Source: CAYIYO01 sp964367715 (GTDB lineage Bacteria; Chlamydiota; Chlamydiia; Chlamydiales; Criblamydiaceae). Taken from it: a stretch of DNA of 21,267 bases. Of this stretch, positions 1 through 6,836 are shown one piece after another. The stretch spans positions 1 through 21,267 of the forward strand of contig CAYIYO010000033.1 in NCBI GenBank assembly GCA_964367715.1. The letters run 5' to 3'. The notes beneath the pieces are model-generated. The model made no database searches. It saw only the letters and a program-made list of their open reading frames with translations, and was not told the origin of the DNA. Both the position numbers and the translations under genes were made by a program. Position 1 is the stretch's first letter, and every line of letters begins with the position of its first letter.

Positions 1-7
1 TTATGTC

Positions 8-137
8 GGTCTTTCAGACCTCTATATATTTTTCTTTCTTATCCAGGCCTCCACTGCGTTCCGACCTTCGCTGTAAGATGCCGGCTCTTTGAGCCTGATA
101 CAAATTGCTATTTACTTCATCAAAAATACCAAACTCC
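8..137 (+). repeat. Dispersed multi-hairpin repeat, copy A
   Basis: Same repeat family as 1683-1820, 1859-1987 and 21205-21267. In order it holds a perfect 5-bp stem with a 3-base loop at 8-20 (GGTCT-TTC-AGACC), a T-rich linker, a central block starting CCAGGCCTCC at 43, the conserved string CTGTAAGATGCC, a second 5-bp triloop hairpin at 83-95 (GGCTC-TTT-GAGCC), and a conserved tail ending AAACTCC at 137. In this copy the central block has lost part of its 3' arm (CCTTCG where others have CCTGGG or CCTAGG) and is shorter than in copy B. It lies just downstream of the pore-like gene at 173-520. No transposase is nearby, so it looks like a non-autonomous or REP-like element. Confidence 0.8.
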
Positions 138-172
138 AGCATCACTACCGCGATGAATGCATGCGACAGGTC

Positions 173-520
173 TTATTCTCCATCATTATCGACATGGAGG
201 AGATGAAAAAAGCGGTGAATAATCGGCGCAATAATGATGCCGACGGCTGCGATCAAGGCAAGTCCACTATATAATGCATAAAATCCAGCAAAAAGCTTTG
301 CATTAAACGAATGCAGAGGCGCTATGGGCCCCATCCCGGCAGAAATCATCGCCGATTCCACAAATGCATCAATCCATAGAAGGTCATCAATATAATGGTA
401 TCCCATCATCCCGATAAACAACGAAAATGAAATAATAAACATGCTTAAAAGAAAAGATTTCACAACACGCGAAAGAAAAATATGCGACGGCGCCAACGGC
501 TCCTTATGATGCTCAAACAT
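173..520 (-). CDS. Small two-helix membrane protein resembling a potassium-channel pore module
   Basis: The product is 115 residues. It has a short polar N-terminus, a transmembrane helix at about 22-43, a short loop containing the conserved-looking segment GMGPI at 62-66, a second helix at about 74-100, and a His-rich end (HRFFHLLH). Helix, re-entrant loop, helix is the layout of the two-TM pore of potassium channels (Ion_trans_2). Here GMGPI stands where a TVGYGD selectivity filter would be, so potassium selectivity cannot be assumed. I recall similar small bacterial proteins with GMGPV plus a helix rich in FAGFYALYSG, usually left as hypothetical. The ATG at 520 has a good ribosome binding site (AAGGGG, 6 bases upstream). 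The gene follows the terminator of the Inc-like gene, so it is probably transcribed alone. The call rests on topology and motif memory; the function is inferred. Confidence 0.7.
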   Translation of the reverse strand: MFEHHKEPLAPSHIFLSRVVKSFLLSMFIISFSLFIGMMGYHYIDDLLWIDAFVESAMISAGMGPIAPLHSFNAKLFAGFYALYSGLALIAAVGIIIAPIIHRFFHLLHVDNDGE

Positions 521-601
521 TTTCGACCCCTTACTCTATCGATTCAGAACGTATTTATCAGCACTCTCTAAATATCAATAAATTTCTTTAATTTAAAGGG
601 T

Positions 602-639
602 AAAAAAAACGGTAAGCACGCACAACACGCACTTACCGT
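602..639 (-). terminator. Intrinsic terminator of the Inc-like gene at 661-1230
   Basis: Read on the minus strand, an 8-bp perfect stem (ACGGTAAG with CTTACCGT, extended inward by wobble and G-C pairs around a small loop) is followed at once by eight T. It begins 22 bases after the stop codon, which is ideal for rho-independent termination. It separates this gene from the pore-like gene at 173-520. Confidence 0.85.
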
Positions 640-660
640 AAGGTTCTCTATTTAGAACTA

Positions 661-1230
<570 letters not shown>

Positions 1231-1258
1231 AAAATTTCCTTCCTTTTTTTTTTTATTT

Positions 1259-1288
1259 AACACATAAAAGACGGGCTTTTAATGTGTT
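1259..1288 (-). promoter_or_regulatory. 5' leader hairpin of the Inc-like gene
   Basis: On the minus strand AACACATTAAAAG pairs with CTTTTATGTGTT (12 bp with one bulged base) around the loop CCCGT. It sits between the predicted start of transcription and the ribosome binding site. It is followed by an A11 run (broken from the stem by TTAAAT) that leads straight into GGAAGG. It could set mRNA stability or translation; no aptamer was recognised. Confidence 0.5.
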
Positions 1289-1312
1289 GGTTTAAATTAA
1301 CTTTCGAATAAG

Positions 1313-1341
1313 ATTATATCACTTAATAATTTTATAATCAA
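1313..1341 (-). promoter_or_regulatory. Predicted sigma66/sigma70-type promoter of the Inc-like gene
   Basis: Minus strand: -35 TTGATT (1336-1341), 17-base spacer, and a perfect -10 TATAAT (1313-1318). Transcription would begin near 1306, giving a leader of about 75 bases that contains the hairpin at 1259-1288. The surrounding 1280-1500 is very AT-rich, which also favours promoter opening. Confidence 0.65.
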
Positions 1342-1538
1342 TAGAAAAACCAAAAATTATTTAATTATTAACTGAATTAAATGGGATTCCCCTGTGAAAA
1401 CTAAAATATTTAATTAATAATTATTTGATAAATTACAAATAATTATTAATATAAATGCATAATTTCCCATAAAATATCTTATCTTCTTTAAATAACTGTT
1501 ATTTTTCTTCCCTAGGGTTTTACGCTTCATTTTCAATC
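1342..1538. other. AT-rich non-coding stretch
   Basis: This is the first part of the roughly 850-base gap between the Inc-like gene and pncA. It is dominated by A/T runs such as TTATTTGATAAATTACAAAT and holds no credible reading frame. It ends at the nicotinamidase-like remnant. The Inc-like gene at 6837-7622 also has an AT-rich upstream region. Confidence 0.6.
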
Positions 1539-1664
1539 TTAACAATTGAAATCGTAATCAGGCGTAGGGCGATGGGATTCATTATCGTAAAAAATGCGAT
1601 AGCTGTCAATATGATGCGCCCCTCTTTACGAATTTATTCTCAACAACGGTTACCACTTCTTCTG
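1539..1664 (-). pseudogene. Frameshifted nicotinamidase (pncA)-like remnant
   Basis: Minus-strand translation gives EEVVTVVENKFVKRGA in one frame and, after a shift, HIDSYRIFYDNESHRPT in another, ending at TAA (1539-1541). The intact PncA at 2082-2696 has IEEIVYKGVHLHIDSYSAFYNN in the same order. The DNA strings ATAGCTGTCAATATGA at 1599-1614 and within 2352-2367 are identical over 16 bases. The spacing indicates a net 5-base loss before HIDSY. The catalytic Lys of the family would fall at the K of KRG, but the Asp and Cys regions are missing. The right edge meets the hairpin and repeat copy B at 1665-1820. I read this as a decayed fragment of a second or ancestral isochorismatase-fold nicotinamidase gene. 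Confidence 0.55.
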
Positions 1665-1681
1665 TAGTCCCTTCGGGACTA
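1665..1681. repeat. Perfect 7-bp triloop hairpin beside repeat copy B
   Basis: TAGTCCC-TTC-GGGACTA is a perfect 7-bp stem with a 3-base loop, lying next to the tail of repeat copy B. Copy C carries a different hairpin with the same geometry at the equivalent place (GCTGC-AAC-GCAGC, 1991-2003), so the position seems to hold a hairpin even though its sequence differs. Confidence 0.7.
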
Positions 1682-1682
1682 T

Positions 1683-1820
1683 AGTTCGGATATTTTTGGT
1701 GAAGTAGATAGCAATTTACATCAGGCTCAAAGAGCCGGCATCCTACAGCCCAGGTCGGAACGCAGCGCAGCGGAGTGGAGGCCTGGGAAAGAAAAAAAAT
1801 ATATTGAGGTCTGAAAGACC
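1683..1820 (-). repeat. Dispersed multi-hairpin repeat, copy B (inverted)
   Basis: In minus-strand reading it holds the GGTCT triloop hairpin (1808-1820), a T-rich linker, a central stem with arms CCCAGG and CCTGGG (1749-1787) enclosing a GCGCTGCG-rich loop, CTGTAGGATGCC, the GGCTC triloop hairpin (1724-1736), and the common tail ending near 1683. Against copy C the central stem shows a paired change (C-G here, T-A there), so pairing was kept while sequence changed. Copies B and C lie head to head. Confidence 0.85.
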
Positions 1821-1858
1821 AACATAATAAAAATAAATTGACAACATTTCACTATACC

Positions 1859-1987
1859 GGTCTTTCAGACCTCAAATTATTTGATTACATACCTAGGCCT
1901 CCGCTAGGCTTCGACCTAGGCTGTAAGATGCCGGCTCTTTGAGCCTGATGCAAATCGCTATCTACTTCATGAAAAATGCCAAACTCC
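1859..1987 (+). repeat. Dispersed multi-hairpin repeat, copy C
   Basis: Same order as copy A: GGTCT-TTC-AGACC hairpin (1859-1871), linker, central stem with CCTAGG at 1892-1897 and 1915-1920 and an internal copy of GCTAGGC, CTGTAAGATGCC, GGCTC-TTT-GAGCC hairpin (1933-1945), and tail ending AAACTCC at 1987. It is followed by the extra hairpin GCTGC-AAC-GCAGC at 1991-2003. The bases from 2004 to the pncA stop hold two A-runs and no gene. Confidence 0.85.
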
Positions 1988-2081
1988 GGGGCTGCAACGC
2001 AGCGGCAAGTCAAAAAAAAGAGATATCCCACTGTTAGGATTTACCGCTGCACTCCATAAGCCGTTGGGTAAAAAAAATTGT

Positions 2082-2696
2082 TTATGCGTGAAAATAAGAA
2101 GGGAGGATTGTAGCGCCGTATTTCTTCATTTCATCGAGGGCATGCTGACTATCTTCGGGGCAAATATTAACTCCGCGACAAACGCTTTCAATCACAACGA
2201 CATTAAACCCTTCTTTTAAAGCATCTAGCGCAGTGAACTTTACACAGTAATCCGTGGCGAGCCCCACAATATAGACTGTCTCAATATTTTTTTCTTTCAG
2301 ACGTTCAGCTAGACCTGTCGAGCACTGGTGTGCGTTATTGTAAAAAGCGCTATAGCTGTCAATATGAAGATGCACACCTTTGTAAACAATTTCTTCAATT
2401 TTATCAGCGTTTAACGAAGAGGGAAATTCAGATCCGTCCGTCTGTTGCACGCAATGAATCGGCCATAGACGCTGCATCCCATTTTCAAGCAGCACACATT
2501 CCCCTATGGCTTTATTATGGGTGGCGGCGAAACTGACATGATTTTCTGGATGCCAGTCTTTGCTTGCGACGATAAAATCAAAAGATTCTTCTAAAAGAAG
2601 ATTGATCGCAGGAATAATTGTATCGCCTTGAGCCACAGCGAGGGATCCACCGGGAAGGAAATCGTTTTGTATATCAACAATGAGGAGTGCTTTCAT
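2082..2696 (-). CDS. pncA: Nicotinamidase
   Basis: Hydrolyses nicotinamide to nicotinate and ammonia in the cytosol, the first step of the Preiss-Handler salvage route to NAD+. From the ATG at 2696 the product is 204 residues, close to the E. coli enzyme. The isochorismatase-fold triad is present: Asp8 in VDIQNDF, Lys106 in YKG, Cys151 in ATDYC. The metal-site residues fit Asp47 and His49 in KDWHP and His81 in WPIHC. A GTG at 2732 would add twelve residues not typical of the family. The chosen start overlaps the 3' end of pncB by 23 bases and lacks a strong ribosome binding site, so translation is probably coupled to pncB, which makes the next enzyme of the path. A decayed relative lies at 1539-1664. 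Confidence 0.93.
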   Translation of the reverse strand: MKALLIVDIQNDFLPGGSLAVAQGDTIIPAINLLLEESFDFIVASKDWHPENHVSFAATHNKAIGECVLLENGMQRLWPIHCVQQTDGSEFPSSLNADKIEEIVYKGVHLHIDSYSAFYNNAHQCSTGLAERLKEKNIETVYIVGLATDYCVKFTALDALKEGFNVVVIESVCRGVNICPEDSQHALDEMKKYGATILPSYFHA

Positions 2697-4194
2697 AGGA
2701 AGAGGGAGTGCAATCGTGTGCGATTTGGCCACGTATATTTTTTATTAATTGGATTTTCATTTCGTATAGTTTTTTTTCCATTCCGACAATATAGTGGTGC
2801 GGATTTAAGAAACGTTTAACCCCATCTGGAAAATGAGAGAGTTCTTCTTGTGTGCGGGCGCGAATATTTTCAAGGGAGGGTAAGGCATATACGCGCTTTC
2901 CTTCGCGGAAGATGGGAACCAACAAGTCAAAGGAAGGAATATCTTTTGCCAATTGCTTTTGGTGGGTGGGATCAAATGGATGGATGATCGTACAGCCTTC
3001 TTCGAGGGAGTCGTGAATGTTATAGATGGCGTCCGCCACATTTTCGTTGCCAAAACGGTAGCGGCGCACTTGTAATATTCCTGGATTGGACACCTTCTTC
3101 ATCTGTTCGGAAAGTTTCAGTTTATATTTCCACTGTCCGCCTTTGTCGCGAATGGCCGATAACTTATAGACTCCATCAAGTGCGGGCTGTTCTCTTGCCG
3201 TGACCAGGTTTGTGCCGACGCCCCATACGGCGATCTGTGCTCCTTGCCGCTTCAATTCACTGATGATCGTCTCATCGAGTTCGTTGCTGGCATAAATTTT
3301 GGTGTTGTGGAATCCGGCTTCATTGAGAAGCTCGCGTGTTTTAATGCTTAAGTAGGCCAGATCGCCCGAGTCCAATCGAATCCCTAACAACTCTTTTTTG
3401 TTGGCACGGAGCCAGTGTCCGACTTCGATGGCTTTTTTGACACCTTCGATCGTGTTATAGGTGTCGACCAGGAACACACAGTTATTCGGCATGACTTCGG
3501 CAAATGCTTGAAAGGATTCTTTCTCTTCATCAAATACCATCACCCAGCTGTGGGAATGGGTGCCTTTGACAGGGATACCGAAGAGCTTTCCCGCGAGAAG
3601 GTTTGAGGTGGCATCGCATCCACCGATATAGGCAGCGCGGCTGGCCGTTAGGGCGCCATCGACACCTTGTGCGCGGCGAAGACCGAATTCAAGAACGGGT
3701 TCTCCTTGTGCCGCTTGGCAGACGCGTGCGGCCTTTGTGGCAATCAGGGACGAGAAATTGATAAGATTTAACAGAGGGCTCTCAAGGAGTTGGCATTGAA
3801 TGAGCGGGCCTGTGACGCGAATGAGTGGTTCGTAGGGAAAGACGACTGTGCCTTCGGGCACGGCATCGATATCGCAGGTAAAGCGCATGTCGGTCAGGTA
3901 TTCAAAAAATTCCTTACAAAACAGAGGGGTCCCATCGGATGACCTCAATGTAGAAAGATAAGCAAGATCGCTGGGATCAAACCGAAAACGCTCCAAATAG
4001 CTGACCACACTTTCTAATCCGGCGGCAACAGTAAAGCCGCCTTGAAAAGGCGCATTACGAAAAAAGAGGTGGAAGACCGCTTCTTTGTTATCCAATCCTT
4101 TTTTCCAATAGCCGTAGGACATCGTCAGCTGATATAAGTCCGTCAGCAGAGACAAGGATTGATCATAGATTTTTGTTGGATGCAATTGTGTCAT
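2674..4194 (-). CDS. pncB: Nicotinate phosphoribosyltransferase
   Basis: Joins nicotinate and PRPP to give nicotinate mononucleotide, usually with ATP hydrolysis, committing nicotinate to NAD+ synthesis. The 506-residue product matches the longer bacterial form: N-terminal LLTDLYQLTMSYGYW (residues 16-30), FRNAPFQGGF (45-54), core EFGLRRAQGVDG (169-180) with ASRAAYIGG after it, then GTHSHS (211-216), whose His213 should be the phosphorylated histidine, and LDSGD further on for phosphoribosyl binding. The partner pncA overlaps its 3' end, giving a two-gene salvage unit. The ATG at 4194 has no strong ribosome binding site. The C-terminal roughly 30 residues (NIRGQIAHDCTPSSYESTPHC) lie partly in the overlap and look unconserved. 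Chlamydiaceae generally obtain NAD from the host and, as far as I know, lack this enzyme. Confidence 0.95.
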   Translation of the reverse strand: MTQLHPTKIYDQSLSLLTDLYQLTMSYGYWKKGLDNKEAVFHLFFRNAPFQGGFTVAAGLESVVSYLERFRFDPSDLAYLSTLRSSDGTPLFCKEFFEYLTDMRFTCDIDAVPEGTVVFPYEPLIRVTGPLIQCQLLESPLLNLINFSSLIATKAARVCQAAQGEPVLEFGLRRAQGVDGALTASRAAYIGGCDATSNLLAGKLFGIPVKGTHSHSWVMVFDEEKESFQAFAEVMPNNCVFLVDTYNTIEGVKKAIEVGHWLRANKKELLGIRLDSGDLAYLSIKTRELLNEAGFHNTKIYASNELDETIISELKRQGAQIAVWGVGTNLVTAREQPALDGVYKLSAIRDKGGQWKYKLKLSEQMKKVSNPGILQVRRYRFGNENVADAIYNIHDSLEEGCTIIHPFDPTHQKQLAKDIPSFDLLVPIFREGKRVYALPSLENIRARTQEELSHFPDGVKRFLNPHHYIVGMEKKLYEMKIQLIKNIRGQIAHDCTPSSYESTPHC

Positions 4195-4251
4195 GACTAC
4201 CGCAACGTTTAAGGAACTATTTATACCGTTCGTGGTTCAACATTTGGTATA

Positions 4252-4281
4252 CAGGGCAGGTCGCTGCGCGACCTAACCCTG
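4252..4281. terminator. Strong hairpin between the CT504-like gene and pncB
   Basis: A perfect 7-bp stem with a 3-base loop (AGGTCGC-TGC-GCGACCT, 4258-4274) is nested in a second stem (CAGGG with CCCTG). No T-run follows on either strand, so it is not a classical intrinsic terminator. It could be an mRNA-stabilising or attenuating hairpin 3' of the upstream gene. The triloop geometry resembles the repeat hairpins at 8-95 and 1665-1945, though the sequence differs. Confidence 0.45.
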
Positions 4282-4289
4282 GGACTTAC

Positions 4290-5315
4290 CTAGCTAGGAA
4301 AGTGGTTTGTTGGCTCGGATTCCTCTTGTGAAGCAGGCAATACTTCTTTTGTATCCTCTTCTTCACTCGTAGATTCTTGGACAACAGAAGCTGCAGCAAC
4401 AGATTCTTCAATTTCCACAACCGGAGCTGCGATCACAGGGACTTCCCATGATTCTTCTGGCAACGCTTGCTGTGCTTTGGCAAAGCGTCGCTGCTCTTCT
4501 GCTTCTTCTTCAATGCTGCGTAAACGCTGCTGATAGATCTGCTCTTCTTCCTCTTCGCTCACTTCATAGCCAGGATGTCCTAGCTTTTCTTGAGAACTTT
4601 CTTGTGCTTTGTCTTCATTTTTTGTGAAGAAAGCGCCGCGGAAGAGTTCATTCTCTTTGTAGCGATCGATTGTTTCCGAAATTAATGTCGGAGGAGGAGG
4701 CAACAAAGATGTTAACATTGGATTCGACATATCGACAGGCAAGGCGCGATTGTTGCGGCGTGGGGAACGTTTATTTTCTGTTCCTTCAGGCTTAGCGGCT
4801 TCCTCGTTTTGATGCGCTCCCGCTTCTGCAGAGTGCTGCACCGTTGATTGGGCATCTGCATCTTCAATGATGGAGTCCCCTTCTGCAACAGCACCTTCTT
4901 GTCCACGGCGGCGGCGCACACTGCGGCGACGGTCGCGACGCTTTTCTAGACGGGAGTCGACAGGTGTTGCAAGATCGTTCTCTTCTTGTACCGGCGCCTT
5001 CTCGACTTCTTTTGCAGGACGGCTGGTCGCATCGCGTCCTCCGCCAATGCGGATCGTATTGCGGTCGGCACCGACATGTTTAAGGACCATTCGCGCTTCG
5101 CGCACTTCGAGGACTTCGTAGTCGCTTGCAGGAGTGAGAAAAGATTTAGGTTTTTCTAACGAACGGAAAAATAAGGCATGACCGAAAGAAACCACTTCGA
5201 CTGCATCGACGAAATATTCTTCTTGTCCTGCTCCTTTGCTGCTGCGAACGACAAGTTTGCACCCTTCTTTCGCAGTGATAATTGATTCTATAATTGGTTG
5301 ACGAGTAAAATCCAC
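4290..5315 (-). CDS. Conserved chlamydial hypothetical protein (CT504-like), low-complexity tail
   Basis: The product is 341 residues of unknown function. Residues 1-95 look folded and beta-rich (CKLVVRSSKGAGQEEYFVDA, then VVSFGHALFFRSLEKPKSFL, YEVLEVREARMVLKHVG). Residues about 122-140 are strongly basic (RLEKRRDRRRSVRRRRG), LLPPPP occurs near 205, and the last 120 residues are Glu-rich and probably disordered or coiled. There is no signal peptide or membrane helix. In Chlamydia the gene after gapA is the hypothetical CT504; position and the type of N-terminal domain suggest this is its counterpart, but I rely on memory for that. The start is GTG at 5315 with AGGG 9 bases upstream; a nearby ATG is out of frame. 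The basic patch suggests nucleic-acid or acidic-partner binding, which is a guess. Confidence 0.8.
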   Translation of the reverse strand: MDFTRQPIIESIITAKEGCKLVVRSSKGAGQEEYFVDAVEVVSFGHALFFRSLEKPKSFLTPASDYEVLEVREARMVLKHVGADRNTIRIGGGRDATSRPAKEVEKAPVQEENDLATPVDSRLEKRRDRRRSVRRRRGQEGAVAEGDSIIEDADAQSTVQHSAEAGAHQNEEAAKPEGTENKRSPRRNNRALPVDMSNPMLTSLLPPPPTLISETIDRYKENELFRGAFFTKNEDKAQESSQEKLGHPGYEVSEEEEEQIYQQRLRSIEEEAEEQRRFAKAQQALPEESWEVPVIAAPVVEIEESVAAASVVQESTSEEEDTKEVLPASQEESEPTNHFPS

Positions 5316-5478
5316 GTGTCTTCATTCCCTGTTAAAAGGTTTTGGATAAAGAACGGCACTTGACACGGGAATACAGGCAGTCACACCATAGCGTCAACGA
5401 CACTACAGCACACTAACCACACCATTGTTTACGACAGAAAAAGCATCACCTTAACTGCCGGATGAAAAGAATATTCCC

Positions 5479-5508
5479 AATCAGTGGCAAAATACCGCTC
5501 TACTGATT
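5479..5508 (-). terminator. Possible weak terminator after gapA
   Basis: AATCAGT and ACTGATT form a 7-bp stem around a 16-base loop, followed on the minus strand by GGGAATATTCTTTT. The T-run is broken and the loop is large, so this is a weak candidate. The 237-base gap 5316-5552 shows no other clear signal; a TTGACG with a poor -10 near 5370-5400 could start transcription of the downstream gene. Confidence 0.3.
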
Positions 5509-5552
5509 ACTATTTGCAACAGAAAGCACCTGAGCTTTCCTGCATTCACTAT

Positions 5553-6581
5553 TTATTTTGTTGCGTACGTATGTTCGTGCGATGCCATATATAAGAGCAA
5601 ATCGACAACGCGACAGGCATATCCCATCTCATTGTCATACCAAGCAACGACCTTATAGAAAGTGGGATTAAGTGCTATTCCCGCTCCTTTGTCGAAAATG
5701 GAGGAATGCGTATCTCCTATAAAATCCGAAGAGACCACCTGCTCATCGCAGTAGGCGAGTATCCCCTTCATCGGCCCTTCAGCTGCATCCTTCATTGCGC
5801 GACAGATCGCCTCATAGCTTGTCGGCGTGCTCAATCGTACTGTTAAATCTACAACAGAAACATCCGCCGTCGGCACACGAAATGCCATTCCGGTGAGCTT
5901 ACCCTTCACCTCTGGAATGCACAACGCGACCGCCTTCGCTGCCCCTGTAGATGCTGGTATAATGTTTTGTGACGCACTGCGTCCCCCTCGCCAGTCCTTC
6001 TTTGAAGGACCATCGACGATAGGCTGCGTTGCTGTGACGGAATGTACCGTCGTCATCAACGCTTCTTCAATTCCAAAATTATCTAGTAGCACCTTTGTTA
6101 TTGGCGCTAAACAATTCGTCGTACACGACGCATTGGAAACAACAAAATCTCTATCCGGATTAAATTTATGATGGTTAACCCCCATGACAAAGGTAGGAAT
6201 CTCATCTTTCGCCGGAGCTGTAATGACCACGCGACGTGCTCCCGCTTTTAGATGACCGCTTACCTCGTCAACAGTAATAAACTTCCCTGTCGACTCCACC
6301 ACATAGTCCACGCCAAGGGCTTTCCATGGGAGCTGCGCTGGATCTTTTACGCTAAAGACCTTAATCCGTTTCCCATTAACAATGAGGAGGCTATCCCCTT
6401 CGGCATGCACTTCACCCTCGAATCGTCCATGAGTGGAATCGTACTTAAGGAGATAGGCAAGATTGTCGGCTGAAACAACGTCATTGACTGCGACAATCGT
6501 GATGTCAGGACGCTGGATAGCGGCACGAAAAAACATTCGTCCTATTCGCCCAAAGCCGTTAATGGCAACGTTCACTGGCAT
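5553..6581 (-). CDS. gapA: Glyceraldehyde-3-phosphate dehydrogenase (NAD-dependent, phosphorylating)
   Basis: Converts glyceraldehyde 3-phosphate, NAD+ and phosphate to 1,3-bisphosphoglycerate in glycolysis. The product is 342 residues. The Rossmann motif NGFGRIGR is at 8-15, the catalytic Cys153 lies in SNASCTTNC, the general-base His is in TTVHSVTATQ, and NEMGYA is near the end. The ATG at 6581 is preceded by AAGGAGAGGT and starts the family-typical PVNVAINGFGR; an open frame continues upstream to 6737 but its translation is unrelated and the promoter lies inside it. In Chlamydia gapA follows rplQ directly. Here an Inc-like gene, a palindrome and a terminator intervene, so gapA appears to be transcribed independently from the promoter at 6642-6670. 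Confidence 0.97.
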   Translation of the reverse strand: MPVNVAINGFGRIGRMFFRAAIQRPDITIVAVNDVVSADNLAYLLKYDSTHGRFEGEVHAEGDSLLIVNGKRIKVFSVKDPAQLPWKALGVDYVVESTGKFITVDEVSGHLKAGARRVVITAPAKDEIPTFVMGVNHHKFNPDRDFVVSNASCTTNCLAPITKVLLDNFGIEEALMTTVHSVTATQPIVDGPSKKDWRGGRSASQNIIPASTGAAKAVALCIPEVKGKLTGMAFRVPTADVSVVDLTVRLSTPTSYEAICRAMKDAAEGPMKGILAYCDEQVVSSDFIGDTHSSIFDKGAGIALNPTFYKVVAWYDNEMGYACRVVDLLLYMASHEHTYATK

Positions 6582-6641
6582 ACCTCTCCTTTTTCGATGA
6601 GGCAGAGGCCACTGCATCGATAAATAGAATTCGTTAACCCA

Positions 6642-6670
6642 ATCATAAAGGATGATTCTGTGAATGTAAA
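6642..6670 (-). promoter_or_regulatory. Predicted promoter of gapA
   Basis: Minus strand: -35 TTTACA (6665-6670), 17-base spacer, -10 TATGAT (6642-6647). The leader would be about 55 bases and ends in the strong ribosome binding site of gapA. It lies between the 97-bp palindrome and the gene. Confidence 0.6.
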
Positions 6671-6728
6671 GCAAAACGAGAGCGAAAAATCGATATTTTT
6701 TACTGGAATTTAAAAAATTTATGACATA

Positions 6729-6825
6729 TATACACAAGTGAAATCAAGAATCGGTTTTTGAGCGATGTGAAAGCTCGCGCGATTGAGATGCTTAAAAAGC
6801 CAATTTTTGAATTCACCTGTGTATA
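6729..6825. repeat. 97-bp imperfect palindrome between Inc-like gene and gapA
   Basis: The outer 23 bases at each end (6729-6751 and 6803-6825) are inverted copies matching at 20 positions (TATACACA, one change, GTGAA, one change, TCAA, one change, AAT). Pairing continues inward with small gaps (CGG-TTTTTGAGCGAT against TGGCTTTTTAAGC-AT), giving arms of about 40 bases around an AAAGCTCGCGCG core. It begins 12 bases after the stop of the Inc-like gene, and T-runs follow shortly on the minus strand, so it may end that transcript. Size, symmetry and TA ends also fit a MITE. Confidence 0.75.
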
Positions 6826-6836
6826 GTTTCTTAACT

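Noticed and set aside
89..274. Plus-strand frame starting MSLIQIAIYF
   Set aside because: It begins inside repeat copy A and runs into the antisense of the pore-like gene. Copies C and D read similarly (MSLMQI), but copy B has a stop and substitutions are not codon-biased, so the repeat is not coding.
6582..6737. N-terminal extension of gapA
   Set aside because: It holds the predicted promoter and shows no GAPDH similarity; the strong ribosome binding site precedes 6581.
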